A stretch of 54,790 nt of DNA from Sphingopyxis sp. KK2. Its GTDB lineage: Bacteria > Pseudomonadota > Alphaproteobacteria > Sphingomonadales > Sphingomonadaceae. The translations under genes were made by a program, and so were the position numbers. Shown here one piece after another: positions 25,112 to 34,343 of the stretch. Below the pieces are notes generated by a model that saw only the letters and a program-made list of their open reading frames with translations, had not been told where the DNA came from and ran no database searches. Numbering within the stretch: position 1 is the stretch's first letter; the number at the start of each line of letters is the position of its first letter. The stretch lies in the NCBI RefSeq assembly GCF_001990265.1, contig NZ_LYVN01000009.1, positions 1 through 54,790 of the forward strand, read 5' to 3'.

Positions 25112-25507
25112 CTATTCGGCCGCTCTGTTGGGATAGGCGATGATCAGCACCAGCGGTTCGTCGCCGGTCTGGCGGATGCCGACCTTGGCACCCTTGTAGA
25201 GCCAGGCCGCGGTGCCGGCCTTGAGTTCCTTTTCCTCGCCGTCCGAATGGACGATGCCGGTACCCGACAGGACGTAATAAATCTCGTCATGGTCGATCGG
25301 ATGCACGCCGATCGCGGCGCCGACGTGCAGCGCGCGCTTGCGAAATTCGAAGCTGCGCGGCGCGGGGGCCTGGTCGCTGATCCGCCAGGCGGTCGACATG
25401 CCGATCGCGCCGTGCGGCGGGGCTTCCTCGCGCACCGTCTCGGCCTCGTCGATCACGACCATCGCGGGGGCGGCTGCGGCGAGCAGCGCGGTGAGAAACA
25501 TGCTCAT
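25112..25507 (-). CDS. Cupin-domain protein, secreted
   Basis: A 131-residue single-cupin protein with an apparent short signal sequence (FLTALLAAAAPAMV). The cupin motif HPIDHDEIYYVLSGTG with two His and one Glu could bind a metal. Its ATG overlaps the stop of the pectate lyase gene (ATGA), and the esterase gene begins one base after its stop. Similar small cupins occur beside pectin-degrading genes, but their function is not established. A sugar-binding or isomerase role would be a guess. Confidence 0.8.
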   Translation of the reverse strand: MSMFLTALLAAAAPAMVVIDEAETVREEAPPHGAIGMSTAWRISDQAPAPRSFEFRKRALHVGAAIGVHPIDHDEIYYVLSGTGIVHSDGEEKELKAGTAAWLYKGAKVGIRQTGDEPLVLIIAYPNRAAE

Positions 25508-26880
25508 TGGGCCGCCCTCGACGCACGATCGCGCGGCGATAATATTTCCTGCGGCATCGGCGCGGTCTGGGCGGGGTAGAGACCCGACTTGGGCTCCATC
25601 GTCGCCAGGTCCCAATCGCCCTCGACAAAGGGCGCCTTTACCGCGGGCTTCACCTTGGGATAGCCGCTCACTTCCTTTTCGTCGTCGATCACTTCGCCGC
25701 GCCCTTCGGCGACGAAGAAGAGGATGCGGATTTCCTCGGCATCGCGCGCCCAGGGCCGCGCGCCCGCGGTCGCGAGCACCGAGGTTTCGACGTCGCGCAC
25801 CGGCAGGATCCTGTACCCGGCGATCGGGGCCAGCGGCGCCTTGGCGCGGATCAGCTGCGCGCGCGTTTCGCCATAACGGCCGACTTCGGGGAGCGCCACG
25901 CCATGGCGATCGACCGCCAGATTGTCCTTGCCATAATATTCGAGGTCGCTGTCGCCGCCGAGCATCAGGAAGGGCAGGTCGCGATCGGTGTCGTTGCCGC
26001 CGCGCATCACATTGCCGACCGCGGTGATCTGGCCGGTAACATAGTCGTGGCCGACCCATTCGAGGTTCATCAGGTTGTAGTGCACCGCGCGATGCTGCGG
26101 GTTGTAGATCAGATTGTTGATCATCAGCGCCTGCGCACCGCCCTTGATCAGCGGGTTGCGCTCGACATTATGCGCCCAGACGTTGCGGTAGAAGACGATG
26201 CCCGTCGCATTGTCGTGGATCAGCGATCCCTTGCTATGCTCGCCCTTGGGATGGCTCGCGTCGGCGAGGCCCTCCGCAGCAAGATTGTTCGAGAAGGTGA
26301 TGTTGTGGCTGGTGCCCCGACGCCACTCCGCGACGCTGTTGCCGGTGAAGCGCGGCCCCGACGCCGACATATTCTCGTCGATCGCCCACAGGAAGGTGCA
26401 ATGGTCGATGATCACATTGGCGGCGCCGACGGTCGAAAAGGCGTCGGCCTCCCACCCGCTGCGCTTCGGTTGGCCATCGACCCCGGTGTAGACGCGCAAG
26501 TGGCGAAGGATCACGTCATGCGTCTTCACGTCGAAGCCGGTGCGAATCAGCGTGATGCCTGGGCCCGGCGCGGTCTGTCCCGCGATGGTCAGGAAGGGGT
26601 GGACGATGTCGATCGTCGTGCGGCCCATGTCGATCACGCCCCCGACTTCGAACACGATGATGCGCGGTCCGGGGGTCTCGATCGCTTCCTTGAGCGATCC
26701 TGGGCCGTCGGGGGCGAGGGTGGTCACGCGCAGGATTTTGCCGCCGCGACCGCCGGTCGTCTGCGCGGCCGGCCCCACCGCGCCGGGGAAGGCGAGCGGC
26801 GCCGAATCGGCGGCGAGTACGGGGGTGGCGACGATCGCGGGCGTCAGCAAAAGCGCTGCAAGCCACAGCTTTTTCAGCAT
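25504..26880 (-). CDS. Pectate lyase, parallel beta-helix (PL1-like)
   Basis: A 458-residue secreted polysaccharide lyase with a signal peptide of about 23 residues (LWLAALLLTPAIVATPVLA). GGRGGKILRVTTLAPDGPGSLKEAIE is the typical start of the beta-helix. VIIDHCTFLWAIDENMSA is the conserved pectate-lyase strand, and RNVWAHNVERNP may carry the catalytic Arg. It cleaves polygalacturonate by beta-elimination, producing the unsaturated oligomers that KduI and KduD later process. ATG 26880 is chosen for its ribosome site (AGGCAGG) and signal peptide. It is divergent from the large TonB receptor across a gap with three operator copies. Confidence 0.88.
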   Translation of the reverse strand: MLKKLWLAALLLTPAIVATPVLAADSAPLAFPGAVGPAAQTTGGRGGKILRVTTLAPDGPGSLKEAIETPGPRIIVFEVGGVIDMGRTTIDIVHPFLTIAGQTAPGPGITLIRTGFDVKTHDVILRHLRVYTGVDGQPKRSGWEADAFSTVGAANVIIDHCTFLWAIDENMSASGPRFTGNSVAEWRRGTSHNITFSNNLAAEGLADASHPKGEHSKGSLIHDNATGIVFYRNVWAHNVERNPLIKGGAQALMINNLIYNPQHRAVHYNLMNLEWVGHDYVTGQITAVGNVMRGGNDTDRDLPFLMLGGDSDLEYYGKDNLAVDRHGVALPEVGRYGETRAQLIRAKAPLAPIAGYRILPVRDVETSVLATAGARPWARDAEEIRILFFVAEGRGEVIDDEKEVSGYPKVKPAVKAPFVEGDWDLATMEPKSGLYPAQTAPMPQEILSPRDRASRAAQ

Positions 26881-26906
26881 CCTGCCTCTCCTTTTCATTG
26901 GGGTAT

Positions 26907-26920
26907 TGACACAGGTGTCA
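26907..26920. promoter_or_regulatory. LacI-type operator, pel/TBDR intergenic copy 1
   Basis: TGACACAGGTGTCA, a palindrome apart from its two central bases. TTGACA at 26906-26911 overlaps it and could be a -35 box for the TBDR direction. It is 27 bases from the pectate lyase start. Confidence 0.7.
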
Positions 26921-26937
26921 CATTCCTTCAATCTTCC

Positions 26938-26951
26938 TGACACCGGTTACC
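26938..26951. promoter_or_regulatory. LacI-type operator, pel/TBDR intergenic copy 2
   Basis: TGACACCGGTTACC, identical to the 14 bases at the kduI promoter. It lies 31 bases (about three helical turns) from copy 1, so two repressor dimers could bind the same face of the helix. Confidence 0.7.
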
Positions 26952-27080
26952 CCAACCGGTCAACGAGAAAATATTGTTGGGGAGAGGGCAATGAATGGCC
27001 CGTCGCGAAATCGCGACGGCATTGCTTCACTCTCTTTAATTTCTGGACAAAGGATCGGGGCGATCAACTTTGTCACGCAA

Positions 27081-27094
27081 AGTAACCGGTGTCA
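27081..27094. promoter_or_regulatory. LacI-type operator, pel/TBDR intergenic copy 3
   Basis: AGTAACCGGTGTCA, the reverse complement of TGACACCGGTTACT. It lies 42 bases before the TBDR start and about 143 bases from copy 2, a spacing that allows DNA looping. A separate small inverted repeat, ACTTTG-TCACG-CAAAGT, sits at 27067-27083. Confidence 0.7.
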
Positions 27095-27135
27095 TTTGGC
27101 CTGAGGTGGCGGATGGACTGGTAAAAGGGAGGAAC

Positions 27136-29976
27136 ATGATGGCTATTCACGCAATGCAGGGCGTCCGCAATTTGAGCAGGTTGGCGTGCGGCGTATCGCT
27201 CGCCGTGCTGGCGGTGTCGCCGGCCTATGCGCAGGATACCGCAACCGATGCCGCCGCGCCGGCGGACGAAGTGTCGACCGAGGACGAAATCGTCGTCACG
27301 GGTTTCCGCGCTTCGCTCGACAAGGCGCTCGACGTCAAGCGCGACTCGGTCGCTGCGGTCGATGCGATCGTCGCCGAAGATATCGCCAAATTCCCCGACC
27401 AGAACCTGGCCGAATCGCTGCAGCGCATCCCGGGCATCACCATCCAGCGCGATGGCGGCGAAGGCCGCGGCATCACGGTGCGCGGGCTCGGTTCGCAATT
27501 CACCCGCGTCCGCGTCAACGGCATGGAAACCGTCGCGACCTCGACCGACGGTGCGTCGGCGAACCGCGACCGTGCCTTCGACTTCAACGTCTTCGCGTCC
27601 GAACTGTTCAGCTCGATCGTGGTGCACAAGACCGCATCGGCCGAACTCGACGAAGGCTCGCTCGGCGCCGTGGTCGACCTCAACACCGGCAACCCGCTCG
27701 CGGGCAAGAGCGGCTTCACCGCCGCGCTCTCGGCGCAGGCAAGCTATAACGACCTGTCGGACAAGACCGGCCCGCGCGTCGCCGGCCTGCTCAGCTGGGT
27801 CAACGACGCGGGCACGCTCGGCTTTGCGGTGTCGGCCGCCTATTCGGACCAGAAAACGCTCGAAATGGGCAACAACAGCGTCCGCTGGGCGCAGGCGCGT
27901 TTCGACTCGGTCGACGGCACGCCCTGCTGGACGACCGCTAATTCGGGCGGCACCTATATCCCAAGTGCGGCGTGCGACGCGGTGTCGCTGGCCTTTCACC
28001 CGCGCATCCCGCGCTACGGCGAAATCAGCCACGACAAGAAGCGCCTCGGCATCACCGGGTCGATCCAGTTTGCGCCGACCGATGCGACCAAGATCTCGCT
28101 CGATGGTCTTTATTCGAGCTTCAAGCACCAGCGCCGCGAGCGCTGGGCCGAAGTGCTGCTGCGCAGCAACGAGCGCTCGATCAACGTCAGCGATTATGAA
28201 ATCGACGACGACAACAATCTGATCTCGGCGACACTCGACGACGCCTGGGTGCGTACCGAGCATTATCTGCGCAAGGCGAAGACCGAATTCTACCAGGTCG
28301 GCGCGACCTGGGACCAGGATGTCAGCGACAGCTTCCGCTTCACCCTGCTCGGCGGTATGTCGAAATCGACCGCTTCGATCCCGCTCGAAACGACGATCGT
28401 CTTCGACGACCGCGACGCGCAGGATTATCGCTATGATTATAGCGATATGGCGAAGCCGCTGCTGACCTTCGGGACCAGCGTGACCACTCCGTCGAACTTC
28501 CAGCTCGCCGAAATTCGCGACCGTCCGTCGGAGGTGGTGAACAAGTTCCGCACCGCGCAGCTCCGCACCGAATGGGATGTGACCGACGGGCTGACGGTCA
28601 AAGCGGGCGGCGTCTATCGCCGTTTCGACTTCTCCAGCATCGCCTTCACCCGCGACACGGTGGTGTGCGGCAACGGCGGCGTCGACCGTGTGCTCGGCAC
28701 GCTGACCTGCTCGCCGAGCTCGGCTTTCGGTCCGGCCGCGGTCTATGGCTTTGCGGTCACGCCGGCGCTGTCGGAGATGTTCACGCTGCGCAATGCCGGC
28801 CAGCCGGCAGGCACGACGACCGAATGGCTCGTCGCCAACCTCGACGCGACGACCGCCTTCACCAATCTCTATGGCCGCACGCCGGTGCTCGACGCCGGCA
28901 ACAACCGTGCGGTGCGCGAAGAGGTGACCGGCGGCTACCTGCAGTTCGACACCAAGGGCGAGATCGGCGGGCTGCGCTACGCGCTCAACGCCGGCGTGCG
29001 CTACGTCCACACCGACCAGACGTCGAGCGGGCTGACCAGCGGTGCGCTTGTCACGCTGAAGCGCAGCTATGAAGACTGGCTGCCTTCGGTGAACCTTGCA
29101 CTCTTCCCGCATGACGACATCATCATCCGCGCTGCTGTCGCCGACGTGATGACGCGCCCGACGCTCGGCAATTTGACCCCGGGCGGTTCGGTCGACGGGT
29201 TCAACTATCGCATCAACTATGGCAACCCGTTCCTCGATCCGTTCCGTGCGACGGCCTACGACCTCGCGTTCGAATGGTATTTCGCGCCGCAGTCGATCTT
29301 CTCGGTCGCGCTGTTCAAGAAGGATATCGCAAGCTTCCCGGTCGCTACGACCACCAGTGGGACCTTCGCGTCGACCGGCCTGCCGCTGTCGGTAATCCCG
29401 CCGAGCAGCCCGGCGTCGATCAACCCCGAAGGCCAGCTGTGGACGATTACCTCGATCGGCAATGGCGAAGGCGCGAAGCTCAAGGGCGTCGAAATCTCGC
29501 TGCAGGCACCGTTCAAATTCCTGCCGGGCTTCCTGTCGAACTTCGGCGGCATCGCCAACGCGACCTTCGTCGACTCCGACGCCGATTATACGGTGGCGGG
29601 CCCGTCGGTGGTCCCGGGCGGCGCCAATGTTTCGGCGGTTCGCAACGGCACGCTCTTCAACCTGTCGAAGCGCGCCTATAACGGCACGCTCTATTATGAC
29701 GACGGCAAGCTGAGCGCGCGTGCCTCGGTCAGCTATCGCAGCCGCTATGCCGATGCCAACAGCGGCACCGGCAACGTTTTCGAAGGCTATGGCTCGACGA
29801 TCAACGTCGATGCGTCGATCCGCTATGCGATCACCGAGAATATCGAAATCTCGGTCGAGGGCATCAACCTGACCGACGAATATCGCTATCGCTTCACCGA
29901 CATCGATGCCGATCGCAATTACGAGAATAATCATTTCGGCCGCACCTTCCTGTTCGGTGCGCGCGTCAAGATCTGA
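27136..29976 (+). CDS. TonB-dependent receptor, Xanthomonas/Caulobacter type
   Basis: A 946-residue outer-membrane receptor, larger than the others here, as is usual for the oligosaccharide-importing Xanthomonas/Caulobacter subfamily. The signal peptide ends at AVSPAYAQ and the TonB box is EDEIVVTGFRASLDKALDVKR. The plug has FPDQNLAESLQRIPGITIQRDGGEGRGITVRGLG, and the barrel ends in NHFGRTFLFGARVKI. ATG 27136 follows GGGAGGAAC. It is divergent from pectate lyase and shares its operators, so import of oligogalacturonides is the likely role. A terminator follows. Confidence 0.93.
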   Translation: MMAIHAMQGVRNLSRLACGVSLAVLAVSPAYAQDTATDAAAPADEVSTEDEIVVTGFRASLDKALDVKRDSVAAVDAIVAEDIAKFPDQNLAESLQRIPGITIQRDGGEGRGITVRGLGSQFTRVRVNGMETVATSTDGASANRDRAFDFNVFASELFSSIVVHKTASAELDEGSLGAVVDLNTGNPLAGKSGFTAALSAQASYNDLSDKTGPRVAGLLSWVNDAGTLGFAVSAAYSDQKTLEMGNNSVRWAQARFDSVDGTPCWTTANSGGTYIPSAACDAVSLAFHPRIPRYGEISHDKKRLGITGSIQFAPTDATKISLDGLYSSFKHQRRERWAEVLLRSNERSINVSDYEIDDDNNLISATLDDAWVRTEHYLRKAKTEFYQVGATWDQDVSDSFRFTLLGGMSKSTASIPLETTIVFDDRDAQDYRYDYSDMAKPLLTFGTSVTTPSNFQLAEIRDRPSEVVNKFRTAQLRTEWDVTDGLTVKAGGVYRRFDFSSIAFTRDTVVCGNGGVDRVLGTLTCSPSSAFGPAAVYGFAVTPALSEMFTLRNAGQPAGTTTEWLVANLDATTAFTNLYGRTPVLDAGNNRAVREEVTGGYLQFDTKGEIGGLRYALNAGVRYVHTDQTSSGLTSGALVTLKRSYEDWLPSVNLALFPHDDIIIRAAVADVMTRPTLGNLTPGGSVDGFNYRINYGNPFLDPFRATAYDLAFEWYFAPQSIFSVALFKKDIASFPVATTTSGTFASTGLPLSVIPPSSPASINPEGQLWTITSIGNGEGAKLKGVEISLQAPFKFLPGFLSNFGGIANATFVDSDADYTVAGPSVVPGGANVSAVRNGTLFNLSKRAYNGTLYYDDGKLSARASVSYRSRYADANSGTGNVFEGYGSTINVDASIRYAITENIEISVEGINLTDEYRYRFTDIDADRNYENNHFGRTFLFGARVKI

Positions 29977-29995
29977 TGTGAGAACTTAGTCCCGG

Positions 29996-30037
29996 AAAGG
30001 CCCGGTCTTCGCTTGCGGGGGCCGGGCCTTTGTTTTT
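29996..30037 (+). terminator. Rho-independent terminator after the TBDR gene
   Basis: AAAGGCCCGG (29996-30005) pairs with CCGGGCCTTT (30022-30031), a perfect 10-base stem with a 16-base loop, followed by GTTTTTC. It separates the receptor from the GH43 gene. Confidence 0.88.
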
Positions 30038-30052
30038 CGGAAGGGAAGAGAC

Positions 30053-31666
30053 GTGACCGATCGCCGCGAGATGTTGAAGCTGGCCGGGACGGGACTGCTC
30101 GGCGCGAGCCTTTCGGGACTGGGCGCATCGGCTGCGCTCGCGCAATCGTCCCCGCGTCCGGACGGCGTCGCCCCGGCATGGACGAAGGGCTTCGACGGCC
30201 AGCGCAAGGCCGACCTCGGCGACGGGCGCTTTCTGAACCCGATCATGGCCGGCGACCATCCCGATCCGTCGATCCTCAAGGACGGCGCCGATTATTATAT
30301 GACCTTCTCGACCTTTGACTCCTATCCGGGGCTGGTCATCTGGCATTCGCGCGACCTGGTGAACTGGCGGCCGATCGGGCCGGCGCTGCACCGGAACATC
30401 GGGTCGGTGTGGGCGCCCGAACTCGTGAAGCACAAGGGCCGCTATTATCTCTACATCCCGACCAAGGGACCGAACACGAGCTGGGTTATCTGGGCCGACC
30501 GGATCGAGGGACCGTGGAGCGACCCCGTCGACCTCGGCCTGCCCAACCATATCGACCCCGGTCATGCGGTGGGCGAGGACGGGTCGCGCTGGCTTTTCCT
30601 GTCGGGCGGCGACCGGGTGCGGCTCTCCGAAGACGGCCTGTCGCGGATCGGCGAGCCCGAGCATGTCTATGATCCGTGGCGCTATCCGTCGGACTGGGTG
30701 GTCGAGGGTTTCGCGCCCGAGGGGCCGAAGATCACGCGCCATGGCGACTATTATTACATGGTCACCGCGGTCGGCGGTACCGCCGGCCCGCCGACCGGGC
30801 ATATGGTGATCGCGGCGCGGTCGAAGTCGATCCACGGGCCGTGGGAAAATTGCCCGGCGAACCCGCTCGTCCACACCAAATCGGCGGGCGAGAAATGGTG
30901 GTCGCGCGGACATGCGACCTTGGTCGAGGGGCCGGCGGGCGACTGGTGGAGCGTCTATCACGGTTTCGAGAATGGCTATTGGACGCTCGGGCGGCAGGCG
31001 TTGCTCGATCCGGTCGAATGGACCGACGACGGCTGGTTCCGGATGACCGGCGGCGATCTTTCGCTGCCGATCACCAAGCCAAAGGGCGGAACGGTCGCGG
31101 GGCCGCACGGCATGGCGCTGTCGGACGATTTCAAGACGCTGGCGCTCGGCGCGAAATGGAATTTCTTCAAGCCAGGTCCCGGCGAGCGCGACCGCGCGCG
31201 CGTCGCGGACGGCGCGCTGGTGCTCGCGGCGCACGGCAAGGCACCGTCGGATTCCTCGCCGCTGCTGCTGATCGCGGGCGACCAGGCATACCGGTTTGAA
31301 TGCGATATCGAGATCGCGCCGGGCGGGGTTGCCGGGCTGATCCTCTTTTACGACGAAAAGCTCTATTGCGGGCTCGGCTTCGACGGCGAGAAGTTCGTCA
31401 CGCACCAATATGGCATCGAGCGCGGTCGGCCGGTCAATCCGCATGGCCGCGCCATGCGGATGCGCGTGACCAACGACCGCCATATCGTCACCTATGACAC
31501 CAGTGGCGATGGCGGGAAGACCTGGGTCAGGTTCGACCGCGGCATGGAGGTGTCGGGGTACCACCATAATGTGCGCGGCGGTTTCCTGATGCTGCGCCCC
31601 GGGCTCTATTCGGCGGGGGGTGGAGCGGCGAAGTTTCGCTACTTTCGCTTCGAGGCGCTCGATTAG
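30053..31666 (+). CDS. GH43-family glycosidase with C-terminal sandwich domain
   Basis: A 537-residue five-bladed beta-propeller glycosidase. The N terminus looks like a Tat-type export signal (TDRREMLKLAGTGLLGASLSGL, ending near AALAQ). The GH43 base Asp is in MAGDHPDPSILKDG, WAPELVKHKGRYYLY follows, and VVEGFAPEGPKI carries the likely acid Glu. Residues from about 350 onward form a separate domain (SDDFKTLALGAKWNFFKPGPGERDRARV) of concanavalin-like type, as in beta-xylosidases and arabinofuranosidases. The start is GTG 30053 with GAAGGGAAG upstream. It probably removes arabinose or xylose side chains of pectin. It converges on uxaA with a 4-base overlap. Confidence 0.88.
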   Translation: MTDRREMLKLAGTGLLGASLSGLGASAALAQSSPRPDGVAPAWTKGFDGQRKADLGDGRFLNPIMAGDHPDPSILKDGADYYMTFSTFDSYPGLVIWHSRDLVNWRPIGPALHRNIGSVWAPELVKHKGRYYLYIPTKGPNTSWVIWADRIEGPWSDPVDLGLPNHIDPGHAVGEDGSRWLFLSGGDRVRLSEDGLSRIGEPEHVYDPWRYPSDWVVEGFAPEGPKITRHGDYYYMVTAVGGTAGPPTGHMVIAARSKSIHGPWENCPANPLVHTKSAGEKWWSRGHATLVEGPAGDWWSVYHGFENGYWTLGRQALLDPVEWTDDGWFRMTGGDLSLPITKPKGGTVAGPHGMALSDDFKTLALGAKWNFFKPGPGERDRARVADGALVLAAHGKAPSDSSPLLLIAGDQAYRFECDIEIAPGGVAGLILFYDEKLYCGLGFDGEKFVTHQYGIERGRPVNPHGRAMRMRVTNDRHIVTYDTSGDGGKTWVRFDRGMEVSGYHHNVRGGFLMLRPGLYSAGGGAAKFRYFRFEALD

Positions 31667-33183
31667 AGCGTCACGCCCGATTTCCAGATCGCTATGTCGC
31701 GTTCCTCGTTGGCCTCGGCGCGCGTCGCGGCGCCCGAGGCGGTAGCGACGATCAGGTCGAGCAATGCATCCGATGCCGCGTCGAACCCGTCGGTGAGCAC
31801 CTGCCCGGCGTCATAATCGATCCAGCCCGCCTTGCGCTGCGCTAGCACGCTGTTCGACGCGATCTTGAGCGTCGGGGCGGGGAAGCCGAGCGGGGTGCCG
31901 CGACCGGTGGTGAAGAGGATCATGGTCGCGCCGGCAGCGGTCAGCGCGGTCGACGATACGGCGTCGTTACCCGGCGCCTCGAGCAGGGTGAGGCCGGGGA
32001 GCGTCGCCTCGCCGCCGTAGGGCCGGACGTCGACGAGCGGCACCTGGCCGCCCTTTTGCACCGCGCCGAGCGACTTTTCCTCGAGCGTGGTAATGCCGCC
32101 GGCGATATTGCCGGGCGAGGGATTCTCGCTCACCGGCTCGCCGTGGCGGATGAAATATTGCTTGAAGTCGCGCACGAGATCGGCGGTCCGGTCGAAGACG
32201 TCGTACGACACCGCGCGGTCCATCAGCATCTGTTCGGCGCCAAAAATCTCGGGGATTTCGGTGAGGATCACCTTGCCGCCCGCGTTTGCGACGGCGTCGG
32301 CCATGCGCCCGACGAGCGGGTTGGCGGTGAGCCCCGACAGCCCGTCCGACCCGCCGCATTTGACCCCGAGGGTGAGCGCGGAGAGGGGGACGTCGCTGCG
32401 TATCGTGGTGGCGGCGAGCTCGGCCAGTTCGTCGATGAGGGTGAGTGCAGCTTCGAGATCGTCCTCGACCGCCTGCGCCGACAGCGTGCGGATCGACGCG
32501 CGGCGTTCGGCGGGGATGGTTTCGAGCAGCGCATCGATTTGGTTGCTCTCGCAGCCGAGCCCGACGATCAGCACCCCGCCGGCATTAGGATGCTGCGCCA
32601 GCGCGGCGAGCAGCGCGCGGGTATGGCCGAGGTCGTCGCCGAGCTGCGAGCAGCCGAACGGATGCTTGAAGGCGTGGACGCCGTCGATGCGCCCGGCGTG
32701 GCGCTCGCCCGCGATCCTCGCGGCGCGTGCAGCGAGATTACCGACGCAGCCGACTGTCGGCAGAATCCAGATTTCGTTGCGCGTGCCGACGCGGCCGTCG
32801 GCGCGGCGATATCCCGCGAAGCGGCGTTCGCCAAGCTCCGGGGTAGGCGAGGCGGTCGTCGCAGGGGCGTCGTAGTTATAGGAATCGTCGCTGCTCAACG
32901 CAGTCGCGAGATTGTGGCTATGGACATGCGCGCCCGCGGCGATGTCGGTCGTCGCGACGCCGATCGGAAAGCCGTATTTGATCACCGCCGCGCCGCGCGC
33001 GATCGGGGCGAGGGCGAATTTATGGCCGCGCGGGATTGCGCCGATCAGCGCGATCGCTTGCCCCTCGACGTGCACCCGTTCACCCGCTGCGCCGTCGGAC
33101 AAGCAGGTCGCAACGCTGTCGGCGGGATGGACGCGCAGCGCGGTTACCGGTGTCAACGCTGCAGCAGGGAGGGGGGCGACCAT
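31663..33183 (-). CDS. uxaA: Altronate dehydratase
   Basis: A 506-residue UxaA-family dehydratase that removes water from D-altronate to give KDG. Both parts expected for the family are present: an N-terminal SAF-like segment (residues about 10-95, with GHKFALAPIARGAAVIKYGFPIG) and the catalytic part with RVGTRNEIWILPTVGC, VHAFKHPFGCSQL and VKCGGSDGLSGLTANP. The length is near E. coli UxaA (495). ATG 33183 lies four bases after the LacI gene stop, so both are in one leftward operon. An operator-like sequence occurs within its first codons. Confidence 0.92.
   Translation of the reverse strand: MVAPLPAAALTPVTALRVHPADSVATCLSDGAAGERVHVEGQAIALIGAIPRGHKFALAPIARGAAVIKYGFPIGVATTDIAAGAHVHSHNLATALSSDDSYNYDAPATTASPTPELGERRFAGYRRADGRVGTRNEIWILPTVGCVGNLAARAARIAGERHAGRIDGVHAFKHPFGCSQLGDDLGHTRALLAALAQHPNAGGVLIVGLGCESNQIDALLETIPAERRASIRTLSAQAVEDDLEAALTLIDELAELAATTIRSDVPLSALTLGVKCGGSDGLSGLTANPLVGRMADAVANAGGKVILTEIPEIFGAEQMLMDRAVSYDVFDRTADLVRDFKQYFIRHGEPVSENPSPGNIAGGITTLEEKSLGAVQKGGQVPLVDVRPYGGEATLPGLTLLEAPGNDAVSSTALTAAGATMILFTTGRGTPLGFPAPTLKIASNSVLAQRKAGWIDYDAGQVLTDGFDAASDALLDLIVATASGAATRAEANEERDIAIWKSGVTL
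33142..33155. promoter_or_regulatory. Operator-like site inside the 5' end of uxaA
   Basis: GGTTACCGGTGTCA, the reverse complement of TGACACCGGTAACC, lies 28-41 bases inside the coding sequence. It matches the regulon consensus in 12 of 14 positions. It could act as a downstream operator or roadblock, or be a chance result of the codons TPVT. Confidence 0.45.
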
Positions 33184-33187
33184 GGTG

Positions 33188-34237
33188 TCAGCGCTTCGGC
33201 CCGGCGACCGATTGCCGCTCGACGAAGGTCGAGGCCATGACATTCGGCTCGTCGGCGGGTCTGGAGATGATATCGAGGAAGTCGGGCACCAGGATGCGCG
33301 CGGCGCGTACCCCCATTTCGCGGATCGGCCAGCGCACGGTGCTCAGCGCGGGCCAGATATGCGTCGCGGTCGGGCTGTCGTCGAAGCCGATGATCGACAG
33401 GTCGGTCGGCACCGCGATGCCCTTGCCATGCGCGACGCTCATCACGCCCGCGGCCATTTCGTCGTTGGAGCAGAAGATCGCGGTCGGCGGCGCGGCTAGC
33501 GATAGCAGCGCTTCGCCCGCCTCGATCCCCGCGGTGTAGCGGTAATTGCCCGGCGCCGAATATTCGGCGGGGAGCGTCAGCCCGGCGTTCGACAGCGCCT
33601 CGTGGAATCCACTTTCGCGCTCGGCGGCCGAGCGGAAGCCGACCGGGCCGCGCACGAAGCCGATGCGGCGATGGCCGAGTTCGACGAGCTTGCCGACTGC
33701 CTCGGCGACGACTTCGCGGTCGTTCGAGGAAACGCAATGTTTCGCGTCGTCGAGTTGCGCCGAGCCGACGCGCACATAGCGGACACCCAAATCCTCGCAG
33801 AGCGCGGCGAGTTCGTCATTCTCCGAAATCGGCGGCAACAGCATCGCGCCGATCGGGCGCTGCTTTTCGAGGAACACGCGCACATCGTCGAGCATCCGGT
33901 CCGATCCGCGATCCACCGGGCGGACGAGCAGTGCGAGGTCGCTGTCCTTGATCGCGTCGAGCACGCCCTGCTGGAAATTGAGCACGGTTTGCGCGTTCGG
34001 ATTGTCGTGGAGCAGCGCGATCAGGAAGTTGCGGCGAAAGGCCAGCGCGCGCGCCTGCGGGTTGGGAACAAAGCCGAGCATCTTGATCGCCTGCTCGACC
34101 GCCTGCCGCGTCTTGTCGGTAATGAATTCGGACCGGTTGATGACCCGGCTGACCGTCTTTTTCGAGACGCCGGCGAGCGCTGCGACATCGTTGATCGTCG
34201 GTTGCTTGCCGCTTTTTTCCCGCGTGCGTGGCGCCAT
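33188..34237 (-). CDS. LacI-family transcriptional regulator of the hexuronate locus
   Basis: A 349-residue repressor. The HTH and hinge read PTINDVAALAGVSKKTVSRVINRSEFITDKTRQAVEQAI, and the periplasmic-binding-like effector domain includes RNFLIALLHDNPNAQTVLNFQQGV and FCSNDEMAAGVM. I choose ATG 34237 (MAPRTREKSGKQPT); starts at 34261 and 34279 are possible. It is divergent from the hydratase-exuT-uxaC operon and followed by uxaA. A near-perfect palindrome in the divergent promoter matches sites at the kduI and pel promoters, so this protein is the best candidate for the local KdgR/UxaR-like repressor. The likely inducer is KDG or a uronate. Confidence 0.9.
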   Translation of the reverse strand: MAPRTREKSGKQPTINDVAALAGVSKKTVSRVINRSEFITDKTRQAVEQAIKMLGFVPNPQARALAFRRNFLIALLHDNPNAQTVLNFQQGVLDAIKDSDLALLVRPVDRGSDRMLDDVRVFLEKQRPIGAMLLPPISENDELAALCEDLGVRYVRVGSAQLDDAKHCVSSNDREVVAEAVGKLVELGHRRIGFVRGPVGFRSAAERESGFHEALSNAGLTLPAEYSAPGNYRYTAGIEAGEALLSLAAPPTAIFCSNDEMAAGVMSVAHGKGIAVPTDLSIIGFDDSPTATHIWPALSTVRWPIREMGVRAARILVPDFLDIISRPADEPNVMASTFVERQSVAGPKR

Positions 34238-34343
34238 GGACGTTTCACTTTTCCTGTGCATGCCCGGTTGGTCCGGCACGCCTGTTTCCTAGTGAGCGCT
34301 GCCCCGCATAAAATCAACTGCGGTGATGGCTATTCGCTTGCTT

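Noticed and set aside
27073-29934. 953-residue open frame on the - strand
   Set aside because: It mirrors the large TonB receptor gene in an antisense frame and has no motif or ribosome site.
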